DNA of 64,000 nt from Klebsormidium nitens (GCA_000708835.1 DF236962.1:1-64000), one strand, 5' to 3'. Shown: positions 11,232 through 27,500, counted from the first letter of the stretch. Notes: a model not told the origin generated them from the sequence alone. Program-made: numbers and translations.

Positions 11232-14200
11232 ATGGAAGACATGGAGCCCTCAAAGATTTTAGAGAAAATTGTCTTGCAGATCACAAACGGAGGCGCTGAG
11301 TGAGTTTAGCAAAGCTTGGAATCTCTCACAATGCTGTCAGCTGAGAATGCTCGTCGACTTGAGTTCTCAAATTTGTAGGTTGGAAGATGGGTTTGACAGC
11401 CGGTCTTTGTGAATATTTTGTTGTTTGTCAAAGAGTGCGGAATGTGCTTCTTCTGACAAAACTTACCCGTGTCGCCCACATTGTCATATGGTATAGATAT
11501 ACTTGAGTGAGAGCACCACAGTTGTACATTCGCTCTTCAGGAACTCTAAAGCAATATCAGGTGCCACCTTTCTGCTCAGATGTTCAGAGTTTGAAGATCT
11601 TGCTCCATCCTAGTATGGCCTTCCAGATTACGGTGCAGACTCATGTCTCAAGACAGAAAATGGACCAAAGAGGCAACTTTTATTTTTTGAAGAAGGTCTG
11701 ACTTATGGGCAAAAAATCATATCAGGAATTCTGCTGTCACAAGCATGTTTTTACTCTGGTCAAGTCTTCGAGTTCTGTCATTTTCTTGATGCCAAGAAGC
11801 GAATCTTACAGCATTTCTTGGCTTATTAGCAGCTCATGAGCCATCAGATCTAGGGTGAATTTTTTCTATGGGCGTCCTTTTCTGCAAACACTCAACCTTG
11901 GCGCAGACCCCTTCCAGTAAACTTCCACATTGTTCAATGTTATTCTTGTTGAACATTCTGATCTTGGGCATCCTGCCCTCACATGTGTCAAGAGACCTCC
12001 AAACAAATGGCCAGGCTTGGCAGAGGGTGAAACAAAATTTTGGCGTCCAACCCTCCGTCTCACCAGACTGTTCTTGAAAACCAGCCTGCAAGTTTGCTTT
12101 TCCCGCCTGTCTGTCTTGACACCGCACCACCCTTGCAGGTGCGAGATCTACTTGGTGGCAGGCACCGCCAGGCACCGTGTGTCAACCGGGCCACTTGCGC
12201 CCCTGCTGGACCAGCTTGACGCCGTCCGAGAGCAGTACTCTTCGGACGCGTCCGAGATTGTGTTGCAGCCACACGCATCCACAGATGACGTGGGGCCGAG
12301 CCCTAGCGGTGGCTGGAAGGTCTTCAAGCGGAGCAAGTCAAAGGGGAAGAAGGGCAAGAGGGCGAGCACTGGGGGAGAAGAGCCTCCAGCCTGGTTCACT
12401 CGAGAGACTGCCGAGAAGTGAGTGCGGGCTTGGCAAGGGTAATGTGGTGTCTTTTTGAGCTTTGCTGAAACCTTAGTTGCGCAGAGGCCCATTGTGCGTC
12501 TGACTCTGAATTGCTCACGTGAAGTGTCTACCTGCACACAAAGAGCACTTTTCGAGACGCTTCTGGATGGTATCTCAGGTTGAAGGCCTTCGAACTTTGG
12601 CTTCCTTTTTGACAGAAAGTCAAGTGAACTACCCTAACCACCTTCAGGGATGGTTTGGGCAAGTTGAGTGAAAGTAAAGTGACAACAGGCACAGGGTTCT
12701 CCTCACTGATCGTTATGGTAAACGCTGACGCTGTTTGCTATCTGCTATGGGAAAAGTTGCAATCGTCGGCAGCTTAAGTCCATTGCCAAGGGACGGGTAA
12801 ATTCTGATGTCAAAATGCCAACATTTTTATTCTTGACCTCCAGCATAGAAGTGCCGCTCAGAAAAGTAGCATGATGGCCTAACGAGTTTCTGAGTGCTGC
12901 TGCACTTGCCCCCACGGAGTCACTGCCAAGGATGTGGAACCAGGCTTAACTTGTGGACAAGACACTCTGCTTTCTTGCTTAAGACACATTTCCTCTCCAA
13001 CGCTTGTGGATTCTACTTCAGAAACTCAGAAAAGGCCTTTTTCCCCTCCTAATCCCCTTAGGACCTCTTCAAATACTGGGTAGTATGTTGGTCAATGTTG
13101 CTTTACAAGACCTGGTTCCTTCATAATGCTTTTCCGTCCAGACTTTCATCCCACAGATCTGTCAAAATCCGACTAGGGGCTTTCAGGCATAAGTGGAAAA
13201 GGAGACGCATTCAGTCAAAAAGTGTCCATCTTTCCGCAGAGCGTTCCACCTGCTCTCCTCTTTGGAGCTGCTCGAACTGCCGGCCCGCCTGGCGCGAGAC
13301 CTCGAGAAGGTGCATGAGAAAGAGAAGGTGGCGCAGCCGTACCAGCGCGCCAGCCTGGAGACGAGCCGGATGACGCTGCAGCGCGAGTTTGCCAAGGCCA
13401 TGCTGGTGGCCAACTGCGCGGGGTACAAAGCAGAGGACATGGGCCCCGTCAAGAGCTTTGCAGAGGCTTTCAAGGGGAGGAGGCTTGGGTAAGGGGGGCA
13501 CTTTGAGGTGCTCTGTGAGAAAATTTTAGTGACTCCAGAATGTCGATGTGGAGTACATTGTCGCCAGATCTCATCTTCAGATTCAGAATTTTGTTGATAG
13601 CTGAAGTACTGCTCGTGCACAAGGACAAGCCCCCTCCAAAGATCTGACCTCACGGTTTTGGATAGCTTCACGAAGGTTGCCAAGGTCTGACTTTCCACAT
13701 TGTGATGCATCTTCTTTTAAACCAGGACTGCAAGCCCAGCAGCCTGACGATGAATCCTTTCTGCTCCGCAGGGTTGCATGTCAGGCCTTTGAAACGGCTT
13801 GCAGTGCGGCCTTAAGCCGGCTCCCTCCTCAAGCCGCGAAGCAGGTCGCTGCCCCTCCCGCAAGCTGGCCCGCCAACCAGATCCCAGTGATCGAGGCTGA
13901 CGCCTTTGACGACGACAGCGAAGCCCCAGCCGAACCTCAGCAGAGCGTCGGTGAAGTGCAGACACCTACAAAGGTGGAAACAAGAGAAGCGGGCACTGAT
14001 GCAGAAACTGCTGTGGACTCGGGTGTTGCCACTGAGGGGCAGCAGGGTGCGGCGGATGACCTGGTAGATCGTGTTGGGGGAACAAGCAAGGAGAAGAAGG
14101 GGGAGCTAGGGGCGGGCAAACCTGCAGCTGCGGTGGCCAGCAACGGATATCACGGTGTGGAGGGGAAAATGCCCAAGGCTGAGGGGGCAGCACTGGCTAA

Positions 14201-17200
14201 AGCTGTGGAGAACGCAAAAGAAGCCCCTGCAGAAGTTGAGCAAAAGACCCCTGATGCGAAGGAAGCACCGCAGCCGTCAAGTGCGGCGGGCTTGACTTCC
14301 AATGCCCCCGCAAGCAAACGCCCGCAGGAAGTTCTGAGCGCTCCGGATCCTGACACCCCTGAAAAGGGTTCCGCTTCCGATGGCCCCGACCAAGCGCTGC
14401 CCGCCCAGGAGACGCCTGCCAAAGACGGCCCTGCAAAAGCTCCCTTAGCGGCTGCAAAGGACGAGTTTCCAGCTCCGGAGTCACAACCCACTGAGCTTAG
14501 GCAGAACGAAGTGCCCAGCGAAGCCCCGGGTTCAGTCGCCGTCGATGCAGGCTTGCGCGAGATCGAGCCAACTCCAGACCCCTCGTCCCCGGTACTGCGC
14601 GGCAAGCCCGCGCATACCGGAAGCCCCCTCTCCTGGTCGGACGAAGACGAGATGAAGCTGGCGCGGCACAGCTACGGGTCGCAGGGCTTGGCGGGCATTG
14701 GGGCGGCGCCCTTGCACAGCGCAGAGGAACCAGGGGCGTTTGAAAGCGAGGATCTGCCCCTCAGCGCGGCTGCGGGCTCCCAGCCAGTTGACAGCCCATC
14801 TGGAGCGGAGGGGCCTGGGGGGGTCGGAAGAGCGGGGGAGGTGGTGAAGGAGCGGCATTCTGACGAAGCGGCAGAGCCGGAAACGGCTGATGAGGGTAAA
14901 GGGCAGCCGGCAGAGCTTGCGAAGGAGCCCGTCGGGGCGGGGCAAGTTGACGATGAAGGGACAGTACCTAAGGGTAGAGCAAAGGGGGAGCCAGGCAGCG
15001 AGGCGGCCGCTGGAGTAGCGCCCGTGAAGGTGGGGACGTCGCCTGCGCCCAAGGATATCGACGAGCTGTGGCGAATTACAAAGGAGAGGCTCTTCACCCT
15101 TCCCCCTCGGGAGAACATTGTTGAGCACGGTGTTGCTGCCAAGGAGAGAGACCAAGAGGTGGCCTGCGACGTTGCAGAAGCGGGCTCGTCTGAGCACACT
15201 CGCAAGGGCGCAGTATCAGAGACTGGTGCAAGCAGGGGCAGTGAAGCAGCGTCGAACGTTTCGGTGGCTGGGTCGTCGAGGGAGTTGACGAAGATCGGAA
15301 GCGACTCTGGGATGCAGGGAGTGGCGGTGTCCGCCCTAGCGGGCAAGGCCCCTTCTGAGGAAACCGTGGCAGCAGGCTACGGCTCGCGGCTCGCGGCTAC
15401 GGCTGGTAAGTTCCACTTCGGAATCAAGTCGTTCCAAGCGAGGCCCATAAAATTCGGAGTGGGTATGTTGGGAGCATCCCACAAAGTTGGACTTGTGGAT
15501 ATCTGTAGGTAGCCTTTGTGCTTTCAGGCGTTAGAATCGAGGTGTCCTGTCTCGAATTCGGATGTGTTCAAGAGAGCGCTTGTAGACTCAGATGCCGACG
15601 ATTCAATCTGGAAAAAGGGGTGTGCCAGAGGATCGAATGTCCTTGGAAATGCTGTGAGCACTCTGTGTTGTGCCGACCGGAAAAATGAAGAATGTGTTGC
15701 ATTACGGTCTGGTGCCGTATGTGTGGGTCAAAGTCACTGGATGTGAGAAGGACCCACCATACTTGCTCCTCAGATCTTTTGACAGTCTCTTCAATTTCGT
15801 TATCATAGTCGGACGTTTCTAAAGGCTCATCATGCGCTGCTGCTTTGCAGGCGTCCTTTCCGCCACTGCGCTGGCAGCGGAAGGGCAGCGCTTGTCTCAG
15901 CCCCATGAACCCCGTGAAGAAGGCACCGGGCACACAGGCACACCCGTCGACGCTGAGATTGCTCCTCGGGGCGCCTCAACAGCGGTTCCGGAAGGAACAA
16001 ACGGACCGAAAGGCGAGTCAGCGCCCAAGGATGACGCCACGGTGCCAGACACAGCCCCACCGGTCTTAATAAAGGAGAGCGGTGCACCGGCGTCGGAGGG
16101 CGTCGAAACCAGCTTGGCACAGGCGGTCGCTTCCCTTCCCTTTAAAGAGCTGCCGAAGGGAGGAGAGGCTCAGTTGGACGATGGAAGGCGTTCAGTCCCT
16201 GGTGCCAGCACCGACACTCTCCGGGCGTCCGAAGACCCTTCGGACACAGGCCCGATTCCGGTCCTTGAGCAGGGGTCCGAACCAAAGCAGCTAGGCAATG
16301 ACAGCGGTGAGGTGGTCGAGAAAGAGAACACCACGGAGGAAGCCTTCGAAACGCACTCCGACTCCTTGCAGTCTGCCGCTCCCGCTGCCCTGAGTCCGCA
16401 CCCTCCAATTCTTCCCAAAGCGCGCAGCTACGACAAGCCATGGCTGAGCCACTCGGTTCTGCCCGCATCACGGTCGCCCAATGAGGGAGCGCCAGCTGGC
16501 GAGGCGCACGGCCCGAGCAAAGCGGACGCAGGAGCGAAAGACACTGAGCAGCGGGCGTCGGAGGGGCGCGCGCGTCGGGACTCGATGGCGAGCTACAAGG
16601 AGCGGAGGCAGGCCAAGATGAAGGAGCAGGAGGAGCGGATCCGGGGCGAGCATGAGGCGAAACTCAAGGTGAGACTCAGAGGGCAAGGCGGAGGAATACA
16701 TGGAAAAGGCCGACAGGCTTAGGCCGTTCAATTCCTAGTCACATGGAGCTGAAAGCCAACTCAAGGTGACGGCGAAAGGACAAACCTTGAGAGGGCTTAA
16801 CTGAGGCCAAGTTTTTTGTTTTCTCTTTCTGCCGGACTTTTTTCAGTGTTCGTGAGTTATTAGCCGAGCCGACGATCTCCTGTCCGAAGGGGGGGTGAGC
16901 TTTACGAAGTTCGTACGTTTCGAGAATACCAATCCAGAGCATAGGTCCTGAATACTACTTATCTCTCAACATGTGCAGACAATTCGGGGACTGCTTTGGG
17001 AACAAAGTTCGAGATCTTATATTGAATAATAGACATGCTGGGGCCTGGGACGAAGTAAGGACGACGGATTGTAAGGAGATCCATCATTTTCGTATGACCA
17101 CGGTTTTGCAGCCGGGCAATTACCCCACATGTTAGGAGGACTTCCCCTCGAATCGCCTGACTTTAGCAGCAGAGCATGGGGCATTGTCCCGCCCGCTCTT

Positions 17201-20200
17201 GGAAGGCAACTGATCCACCTGCGATACTTTGCAAGCATCTAGAAACGACAAGCGATGGTTTCAATAAGACCCAACCCAACCCAGCAGCAGTCGGTTCTTG
17301 TCTATTCCAAACTCTGTTGGCAAGAAAGTGCGCTAAGCGATTCAAAGGGTGCAAGGTGAACAGTCGGATCATATACTGAACTCAGATCATGAGCACTTTT
17401 CGGACGCAGGCGCTGGAGGACGCTCTCGAGAAGCGGAAGGCCGAGATGGCCGAGCGCAGCCGGCGGTCCGCGCTCCTGTCCGCCACCGCAGCAGACCGGA
17501 GGGCCGCAATGGACGGCACCACAGCAGCGCCGGCAGCACCAGAAGACACCACAGAAGAGGTGAGACAGCGGAATATTGGTCTACGCCCTTAGTTTGAATC
17601 TTGCGAACGCGCTAAGAGGGTGACCTTGAGAGGTGCTGTTCTGCTCTTAGGAGGGCCTAGCTCGCTTACTTTGAGAGCTTAATTTCCAGGAGGCGCTCGG
17701 TCAGTCAGCCACAAGAAGCTGGCTCAACACTTTTGCTCCGGTATTGTGAGAAGAAAGGTTAGAGGTCGGCGTTCCTTTGGAACACTCTGCTTAGTGTCTG
17801 CTCGAGGAGCCTCTCTTTAAGCCCGTTCGCTGCTTTTGAGATGGACAGGAAAAGAATGAGCAAAGTAGAAGTTACAAGAATGTATGCAGCAAATCTGCAT
17901 CTCAAAGTGTAAGCAGTCACATATACATCTTTTTAAATAGCGCAGTGTTCTCAATGCACTCTCTGTTACTTACGACCTCATCGCTGTGCAGCCTTGGGAA
18001 ATCAGAGGGTAGATTTACGATTTTGTGCAACTTCGCAATGGATTGACCTTCGGCGTGCAGGCCAAGGAGCGCGCGCGCGAGCGCCTGCGCAAGTACCGCG
18101 AGGACAAGGGGCTGGCCTCCGCCGAGGCGTCCCCCCCTGTGGGCAGCCGGGTCAACCAGCTGCTGGCCAAGCTGGGGGTCATGGTCGGGAACAGCCCAAC
18201 CGGGCAGTCGAAAACCGGCCCCTCGGCAGCACAAAAGCTTCCCGACGGGAAGAAGTCGGTCGACGGCACACGCGGGAGCTCCATGGAGAGGAGCCAAGAA
18301 GGGCGGAGCCCGTCTATGCCGAAACCCCGAGGGCAGCAGAGCCCCCGGGGGACTTCACCGGGCGCGAGGAACGAGGGGGCAAGCTCCCGGTCAACAAGCG
18401 CTCCTCGCAGGCGCAGCTCCAGCGGACCGCCAGATGGCACGACGGGCGGCCAGACCGCCGCCGACATTCTGAGCCGGTCCATCTCCCCTGGTCGAGCGTC
18501 CATTGTGCGGTCGCCGCAGGCCTCGTCGAGAGGGCCGTCGCCGGCTCGCGCTGCGGCTTCTGTTCTTGGGCCGGGCCAAGCGTCCCCGGGCAGGGCCTCC
18601 CTTGCCAACACTCCCAAATCCGCCGCCTCTCCTTATCCGTCTCCTAGAGGACCCCTCTCAGGCCGGACTTCTCCGAAACCAGGGGGGTGGAACAAGCCTG
18701 CAAACACACCCCCGGCCAAGGTTTCCACGGCAGCGGCCCAAACCACCCCCCGGGCTTGGAACCGGGCGACTTCGGCGCCTCAGGTAGGGGGTCCCCCGTC
18801 GCAGCGAAAAGCACCCCCCCAAGCACCTTCGCCGGGGACGTTCGGACGGACCTCCCGGTCGACATCGTCGGGCACGTTCGGAACTGGCCCCCGGTCTAGC
18901 TCCTTTGGCGCAGCTCCCCGGTTGTCTTCCCCGGGCACTTTTGGTAGGGCTTCCCGCCCAGCCTCTGCGGGGGCGGTAAAGAGCAGCCCGGCAGCGCCGA
19001 AGTTCGTACGGCCCACGAGCGCGTCTGCTGTCGAAAGGAAAGTCGAAGTGCTTCCAGAGGACTCCACGACCGATGGTGGGCGCATTGGGGCGAAGAATGG
19101 GTCGAGCGCGAGGGGCGTCTTCCAGCCCAGGGGACCGTCGAGCGGTTCTCCCTCCACGTCCAGACCGCAAGGTAAGAGTTCTCAAGGGAATTGCTGCTCG
19201 ATACCTGGGTTGTTGCAAGTTTCGTCATCGTCACAGTGGCCTGCTCATCCCGCCCACGCTGGAGATTGTTGGAAGGGCGCTGAGGCCTCTTCAAGTTGTG
19301 GGAGTTGTCCTCTTTGTCTGTAGTCCGGCAGCTGTGATTTCTAATTCTAACTAGGATGACCGGATTGACTCGCTACTTGTAGATAAGGAAATTACGATAT
19401 GGCTAAGACAGACCCAGTCTTTCACTCTATGAAGGTCCACCCTTTACATTCTGTCACGGTGAGTTCGAATTAGCTTTGCCACGTTTCCATCTAAGGTTTA
19501 GATCCCGCTTTCAATTCGAGGCATCAGACCTAGAACCACAACCGCCAGCGACCGCACATCCCTCCGAAACCGGCGCCATTGCAAAGAACCAGCTTCCATG
19601 CTTCAAAAGTCCTCCTTCACTCTGCAGACATCAAACTCCCTCTCTCGTTCTCCCCAGACGGAACCAAGCCCGCCTGGTCCTCCGGCCTGCGCGTCACCGT
19701 CACCGACTCCAATCCCCGCCCCCGCGACCGGTTCGGCAACCGCACCGCACTCCCCCCGACGCCCCACCGGCCCGAACCGAGGCGCTCGCTATCTGCTGCG
19801 GGACCCCCCAGGCGAACGTCGCTTCCAGGAAGCACCCGCAGCGCGTCGACGACGGGGATCAAGCCGGCGCCGGCGAAAGCGGCCGAGGGCTTCAAGAGAG
19901 CGTTCGGTCCAGGTTAGCAACTAACTGCAGACAAGGTATAAACGGTTTAGCCCGGGCTCATCTAGTTTGCGCCCCCGGTGGGCTTGCTACTATGTAAATG
20001 GCGAATGATCCTCTTGTCGAGAAGGTGCATGAAGGGTCTAGAAACACGGCACCACAGATCAGTGGGTTGAGCGGAGACAGCGCAAGCTACTCCCCGTGTC
20101 CAGCAGTCAACCGCTCGGACTTGACTCGACTGCCATTCTGCGACCGATGCTATGCCCGTTAGAACCAGTTCTACTGCTCCGTCGGAATCTGGTTTCGCTC

Positions 20201-21341
20201 GGTGTTATAACCGGCCGCTTCTGGTCACGCAGGCGGGTCGAACCCTTCGACTCCGAGTAGTCAGCCGGCGAATCGCCTCCGGCGAGGCCGCCACAGCATT
20301 GCGGCCGTGCCTTCGGCTCCCAGTCCGGTAGCCACCCCCAGGCGGTCCAGCGGGGGCTTCGGGGCATCGAACACTGCTCGGGAACCCGTAAAGGTTCCCG
20401 CCAACCCAGGGACTCCAGGGTCTGCCCCAAGAACTTCTAGCTATCTCATGTCGGCCAAGGACCGGCTACTCAGCCAGACCAAGGCGTCGCAGGCCAAGCT
20501 GGCCGAGAGGACTACTGCGGCCGTCCAAGATCCGCCGAGCAAGCGGCGGGAGCGGAAGAGCGTCGCCGGAACGGGGCAGGCAGCGTTGGGCGAAAGGAGC
20601 ACCCCGGTTGTTCGCCCTGCAAGGAGAGCGTCTGCCGGAGAAGCGTACCCCCAGGTTGAGACAGATGTGGATAACGCAAGCGTGGAAACCGTGCGAAGCA
20701 CGGGGTCGGTCGCGGGGGGGAGCTTCCCAGCGAGTCCCTTGGTGCACCAGAAAGCCCCGGGTGAAATTCTTGAGACACCGGTGGCGCCGCAAGCGAGCGA
20801 GATTGCGGTGGAGCGGAGCATGGAAGACGCTGGGGTGGAGATGAGGCGGTTGAAAGGGGGGGCGTTGGAGCGGAGCTTGGACAGCGTCGAGCAGTTGTTC
20901 GGGGAGGAGATCGTGCTGGGCGAGGAGGACGGAACGGAAGACGAGCGGAACAAGGCGGAAGCGTTCGCCCGGCAACAGAAGCTGCTGGGGCTGCTGCAGG
21001 CGCGGCAGCAGAGCCCACTTACCGACAACTTGGGGGACATTCGAACGGAGCAAAATTCTGTTGAAAGGAACGGTAACGGCCGGCTCGGAGATGCAAGACA
21101 TGGGCAAATGGCGGAGTCAACTGAGTCTATGTTTGGAACCAAGGGGGAAGGCGGGGGTAGCGATGTTGAGTTCGGCGCTTCCCCCCCGACCAAGATAAGG
21201 AAGCGGTGGGAGGAACCGGTGGAGCCCCTGGTGATGCAGAAGAGCCCGGGGGACAGCGGCGGCACGCTTGGCAAGCTGGGGAAGCTGTTCTCTAGGAAGT
21301 CGAGCAAAGGAGCAGAGGGGGATGCAAGCCCGCTCAAGTGA
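11232..21341 (+). CDS. CIP7-like: COP1-interacting protein 7 (CIP7)-like protein
   Basis: Nine exons keep one reading frame: 11232-11299, 12139-12417, 13240-13488, 13772-15405, 15851-16668, 17386-17559, 18061-19171, 19628-19912 and 20233-21341, giving 1908 residues. The N-terminus matches the plant CIP7 family block by block: ITNGGAECEIYLVAGT, then PAWFTRETAEK, then LQREFAKAMLVANCAGY and MGPVKSFAEAFKGRRLG. A long acidic, Pro/Ala/Ser-rich region follows. Next comes a charged coil (ASYKERRQAKMKEQEERI, then TFRTQALEDALEKRKAEMAE and AKERARERLRKYREDKG). Ser/Arg/Pro-rich repeats with the word GTFGR follow, and a basic tail (LGKLFSRKSSKG) as in land-plant members. In Arabidopsis CIP7 is a nuclear partner of the COP1 ubiquitin ligase in light signalling; that role here is inference. 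The disordered exons are unusually long (1.6, 0.8, 1.1 and 1.1 kb). Confidence 0.85.
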
Positions 21342-22120
21342 TGAACCGCGGCGCGGATGCTGGAGAGGGGACCTGTTGTGTTGGGTCGCAAACAGGGGTT
21401 GACGAGGTCATCTCATGGCTTCGTAGATCATAATACTCGCGCAGGCTCTGATGCATTGTCACGCAGATGAATTTTCTCAGTACAGATTGATTATTACTAG
21501 TACAGATTTATTGGTGCAAGTAGTTGGTTGTCGATCTGATTTGGAGTGATTATGATAATTCAGCGAGCTCTGAGGAGCTCTGAGCATCATAGGAACACGC
21601 GTCGTCCTCACTCCGGCCAAGTTATGTAGGCTTAAGTCCAGGCTCGAAGTTCTAGGCTCGCTTATCTGGCTGCATGCGCCACAGCAGAGATGACATTATA
21701 AAACATAAGCAGGGTAAGCATCTGAATAGTTGCGTGCAATGAATAAGTTGGGGCGTGTGAATTTTATGTCGGCATGACCTGCATCGACTACGTTTTGGTC
21801 GAGTCTCATGCCAACTTAGGTACAGTTTTCAAAGTCCTGACAACAAGCTCCCTCAACTCACATCCAACATGTATTTGAGACTGCATGGTTAGTCCATATC
21901 CATGGTGGTGCACAAGAATCATCGTACGTTGTGAATAATAAAGGGAAAGAAGCCATGTGCAAGACTGGAGCTTCGAAGCCCGTCATGAATGCTATTAGTA
22001 TGCCGGCGACAACTCGTCATGCGCTCACGTGCACTGTTGAATGCCTTGAAATTCCAATATCGAAGGCCGACAAACCGGCCTGAATACGATTAACAAGCTC
22101 GCAGTCAGAATCCCGTAATC
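21342..22120. other. Convergent 3' spacer
   Basis: Lies between the stop codons of the plus-strand CIP7-like gene and the minus-strand reductase gene. AT-rich, with no open frame or strong repeat; presumably both 3' UTRs and polyadenylation sites. Confidence 0.6.
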
Positions 22121-23960
<1,840 letters not shown>

Positions 23961-24524
23961 GACATGCAGCGCCTCCTTTCGAATGCAGCACCTCCTTGCT
24001 CTGTCCTGATCAAAAGTGAGGAGTCTGCTCGTCGTGCCAGCTGTCCCACATTCATACCATCCGCTTATGAGTGGTTACGCGGCCGTATACTCCTCTGGTT
24101 CCAGACGAAAGTCTCCCATACGGAGGCAGGACACAGAGCTGAAGAGCTGAAGACTGAAGAGCTGAAGACTGGTTAAAAGCGCGCCGGGCGGCGGGGCGCA
24201 TGGTTTTTTTGCAGCTCGAATGCAAAAGCCAGAGCCATTTTGATATATGACCATCCTCATGCAAGCAGACGAGGTCGGACCGTGAGGGAGACCTTCTCTG
24301 CAGACTCCAGCTAGCCTGGGGGAGCTAGGCAGAGCTGTCTTCGTCCACTCTCAGGTTTTGCCGTCTGGGCATGGTGTGGAAAGCAAAGCAGAAGGAAGGT
24401 TGGCAAGCCACTTGTGTTTGCATGCAAGCGGTGGCAACGACATGTAACCATAGCTTGTTTCACAAAAGGGTTCTCAGGAACAAAACCAGACTTTTTGGGC
24501 AGACATATGTTTTCTGAGGGGACA
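23961..24524. promoter_or_regulatory. Shared upstream region of two divergent genes
   Basis: 564 bases separate the start codons of the minus-strand reductase (23960) and the plus-strand DUF639 gene (24525). It includes a 15-base unit repeated twice in tandem at 24141-24170 (gaagagctgaagact). In-frame upstream starts for the DUF639 gene exist at 24414 and 24508. Promoter role is inferred from position only. Confidence 0.5.
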
Positions 24525-27500
24525 ATGGCAAAGTCCATTTCTAGAAACCTGTCCGCTTTCAGCCGGCCCCAGAACTCGTTGAGGAGCCTCCTCTCAGGAC
24601 AACAGGATGTCACAGACATGGCCCCGCAAGTGCAGAGGGGAACAGTAACATCCTCTATCAAAGAATTATCCAGTCTAGCTAATGTTGTCTGCAGACAATG
24701 TGCCAAGTAAGCAATTTTTGCTCGAGTGCCTGCAATGAGCTGCCAGAAACAATAGACAAGCTCATTGTATTGGGGGCGGAACACTGTGCATTTCAGCTTT
24801 CCGATGTCCTTTTGTGAACTTGTGGCCTCTTGACATGAAGTTTCTTTCAGAACAAAGGATGATCAAGCACGCACCCCACCAGGATTTTTCTGGACATTGA
24901 GATGTCCTGGAATGTTTTGCAGTCAAGTGAGAGCTTGTTTATCAAATACTGTGTTCGGTAAAAGAGGAAATACTTTCAATATCTAACAAAGTTTTATGTG
25001 CCAGTTGTTGTTGAGTCTCTGGTCTTTGGCCCTGAACGTCCTGGGATACAGCCTTTGCTAAGTCCTGACACGCTGGCATTGAGAATGCGTACTGATGTTG
25101 GTGCAACAATGGACGGACAATGCATCTCTTCTGCTTTGGGAAGCTCCGTTTGAAGGAACAATGTTGAACAAGGGGATTGCACAAGACCTCCTAAAAGCCA
25201 TGCTTTGTTCCATGTTCTCTAACCTCTTGAGGGTGAGGATGCAGGAGCTGCATAAGGAAACCCTTGATGCAAAGGAGAAAGTAAGAGGGCGCTTCAAGGT
25301 GCACTGGAGGACCTAAGTAAGAAAGTCTATTGTCAAAAGTGGCAATCAGAAGGTCCTAAAAGAAAGATATTTATTGCAGGATCCTCCAAGTAGGACTGGA
25401 GGAGCTGCGTGAGCAGTTTGAGTCTGAAGCTTCCGCTGCTGCTAAGGAGCCCCAGCGCTTTGCCCGCAACTTCCTGGAGTATGCCTGTTTCAAAGCCCTG
25501 GCAGTTGCCAATCAGGGCACAGATCCACCCTTGAGAGACCCAGGATTCCGAAGGCTCACCTACGACATGATGGTGGCGTGGGAGACACCAAAAGCAAGCC
25601 AGAAGCCAGTCACAAAGGTGAGGCATTCATTATGGAGCGTGGTTCGATGCCCCTGAAGAGCTGTCTGTAAGAGTTATCCGTTTGCCTGCCCTCGACCACA
25701 CACATTTGGAAGCGGCGGACGATATGGAATACATGGATTTACATCAGTTGCAAGCTCCCACGACTCTTAAGTACTCCTACCATCTGTATGGATCGAAATT
25801 TCAGCAAAGCAGGATATTCCGGAAGTTGCTCGTGTCCGAAGCACGTTCTGTAATGGTGCTGATCAGCTCAATATCCTCTCTTCAGATCGAGAATGAGACC
25901 AGCGTGGGCTTAGAGGCCTTTGCCAGGCTGGCACCTGCGGTGGCCGTTGCAGCAGACAGCATCACGGTGCACTACCTGTTTGATGCCCTCAACGGCAGCT
26001 CGGGCCGCCTCTTGACGTACCCCACCTATGAAAGGTACCTGGTGGAGCTGGACAGGTGAGGCATCAAGATAAGAGGACGTTCTTAAGATTACGAGGACTG
26101 GGCTTTGTTTCTCCTAATCAAGGCACTCTTGGACCTGTCTCATACCCATTCTAGCGCGGATTTGTTAGTTTTAAGTTTGTAGGGGCGATGACTGGTTGCT
26201 GTTTGTGACTCGTACGTTCGTCCTTTCCTGCTTCTTCTGCTCGAGATGTAGTCTAGGACGCTCTAATCAAAGGTCTCTTGTCTTCTGCAGGACGATTCGG
26301 AGCATTCGCAGCAATCACACTGCCACGGCAGCGGCGCAGCTGGGCCTGCAGAAGGGCGAGTCGGTGATTGAGGTCGACGGCAACACTACCACGCCGGTGC
26401 TGCAGCACGTGCGGCTCTCGGCCTGGCCTGGCCGCCTGACACTCACAGATCATGCAGTGTACTTCGAGGTAGGCATCCGCTTGTTTCCTCGCTTTTCCTG
26501 CAGGAACTTGATTCCCGGAGGTTCTAGCAACTTTCGGACGCCATGATGCAGCCTTGAATGGAGCTACAATTTCTGCAGAGCACAACCCCCCGGTTTCACA
26601 CCCTCAGGCTTGTGCAGCCACAGTGCGTCAGGCCAGCTGACACCAGTCCTTTTATTCTCCGCACCATCTCAACGTTTGGGAAACTTCGTTTGACATGGAG
26701 TATGGAGCCATCGGCTCAACATACTTCTTTACAACTCTCATGTCGTAACGACTATCCTCGACCTCTGCAGCCTAGCGGCGTGATGGCATATGACACAGCC
26801 TCCAAGTTCGACCTCACGAGCGACTCGAAACAGCAGATCAAAGCTGACCTGACAGGACCGCTGGGAGCCAAGATCTTTGACAAAGCTGTCGTCTACTCGT
26901 CGAAAGCGAGGTATGTAAGACAAGGGATCTTACTAGAAAGGGGCTCAAGAAAGGGTAAAGGACGCTCTCCACAGATAGCATTCTCAGATCTTTGATTGAT
27001 GTATACCCACCTTCAAGGATCGCCGATAGTTGGTAACTTGCGAAGTTGCAGGCAAGGCTATGGGGTAAAAGCATGAAGAACGGGTCAGTCGTCTGCTGGG
27101 TTACATTGCGATCTGGAGGCTGAAGCAATAAGAAGAGGCTTTTCCAAGTTTCGCTTTGACTCTCTCGCTTTGACCAGGAACTCTTCTCGGGGTCGGGCAA
27201 AGGACTCCTTTTTCATGTGCACGGAAGCAGGGAACTCGATACCCCACTTTTCAGCCACAGCCCTCGCGAGTTGCTGGTCAGACGCTCAGAACCTACAAGT
27301 GGTAAAATAAGAAACAACTAACCCGTTGCCTTCTGTGCAGGCCCGAACCGGTGGCCCTCGAGTTCCCGGAGCTCACGGGCAACACGCGGCGCAACTACTG
27401 GCTGGCGTGCATGCAGGAGATCCTGGCAGTGCACGCGTTCACGCGCACGCACCACCTCGAGGGCATTGCGCGCCAGCAGGCCCTTGCGCGCGCCGTCCTC

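Noticed and set aside
14532-15346. Minus-strand frames of 221 and 224 residues
   Set aside because: They overlap the long acidic CIP7-like exon, are low-complexity and lack splice or start context.
20441-21391. 316-residue minus-strand frame opposite the last CIP7-like exon
   Set aside because: The plus-strand exon fits the gene by phase and by its CIP7-like basic tail. Long antisense frames are expected from its GC-rich, Ser/Arg/Pro-rich codons.
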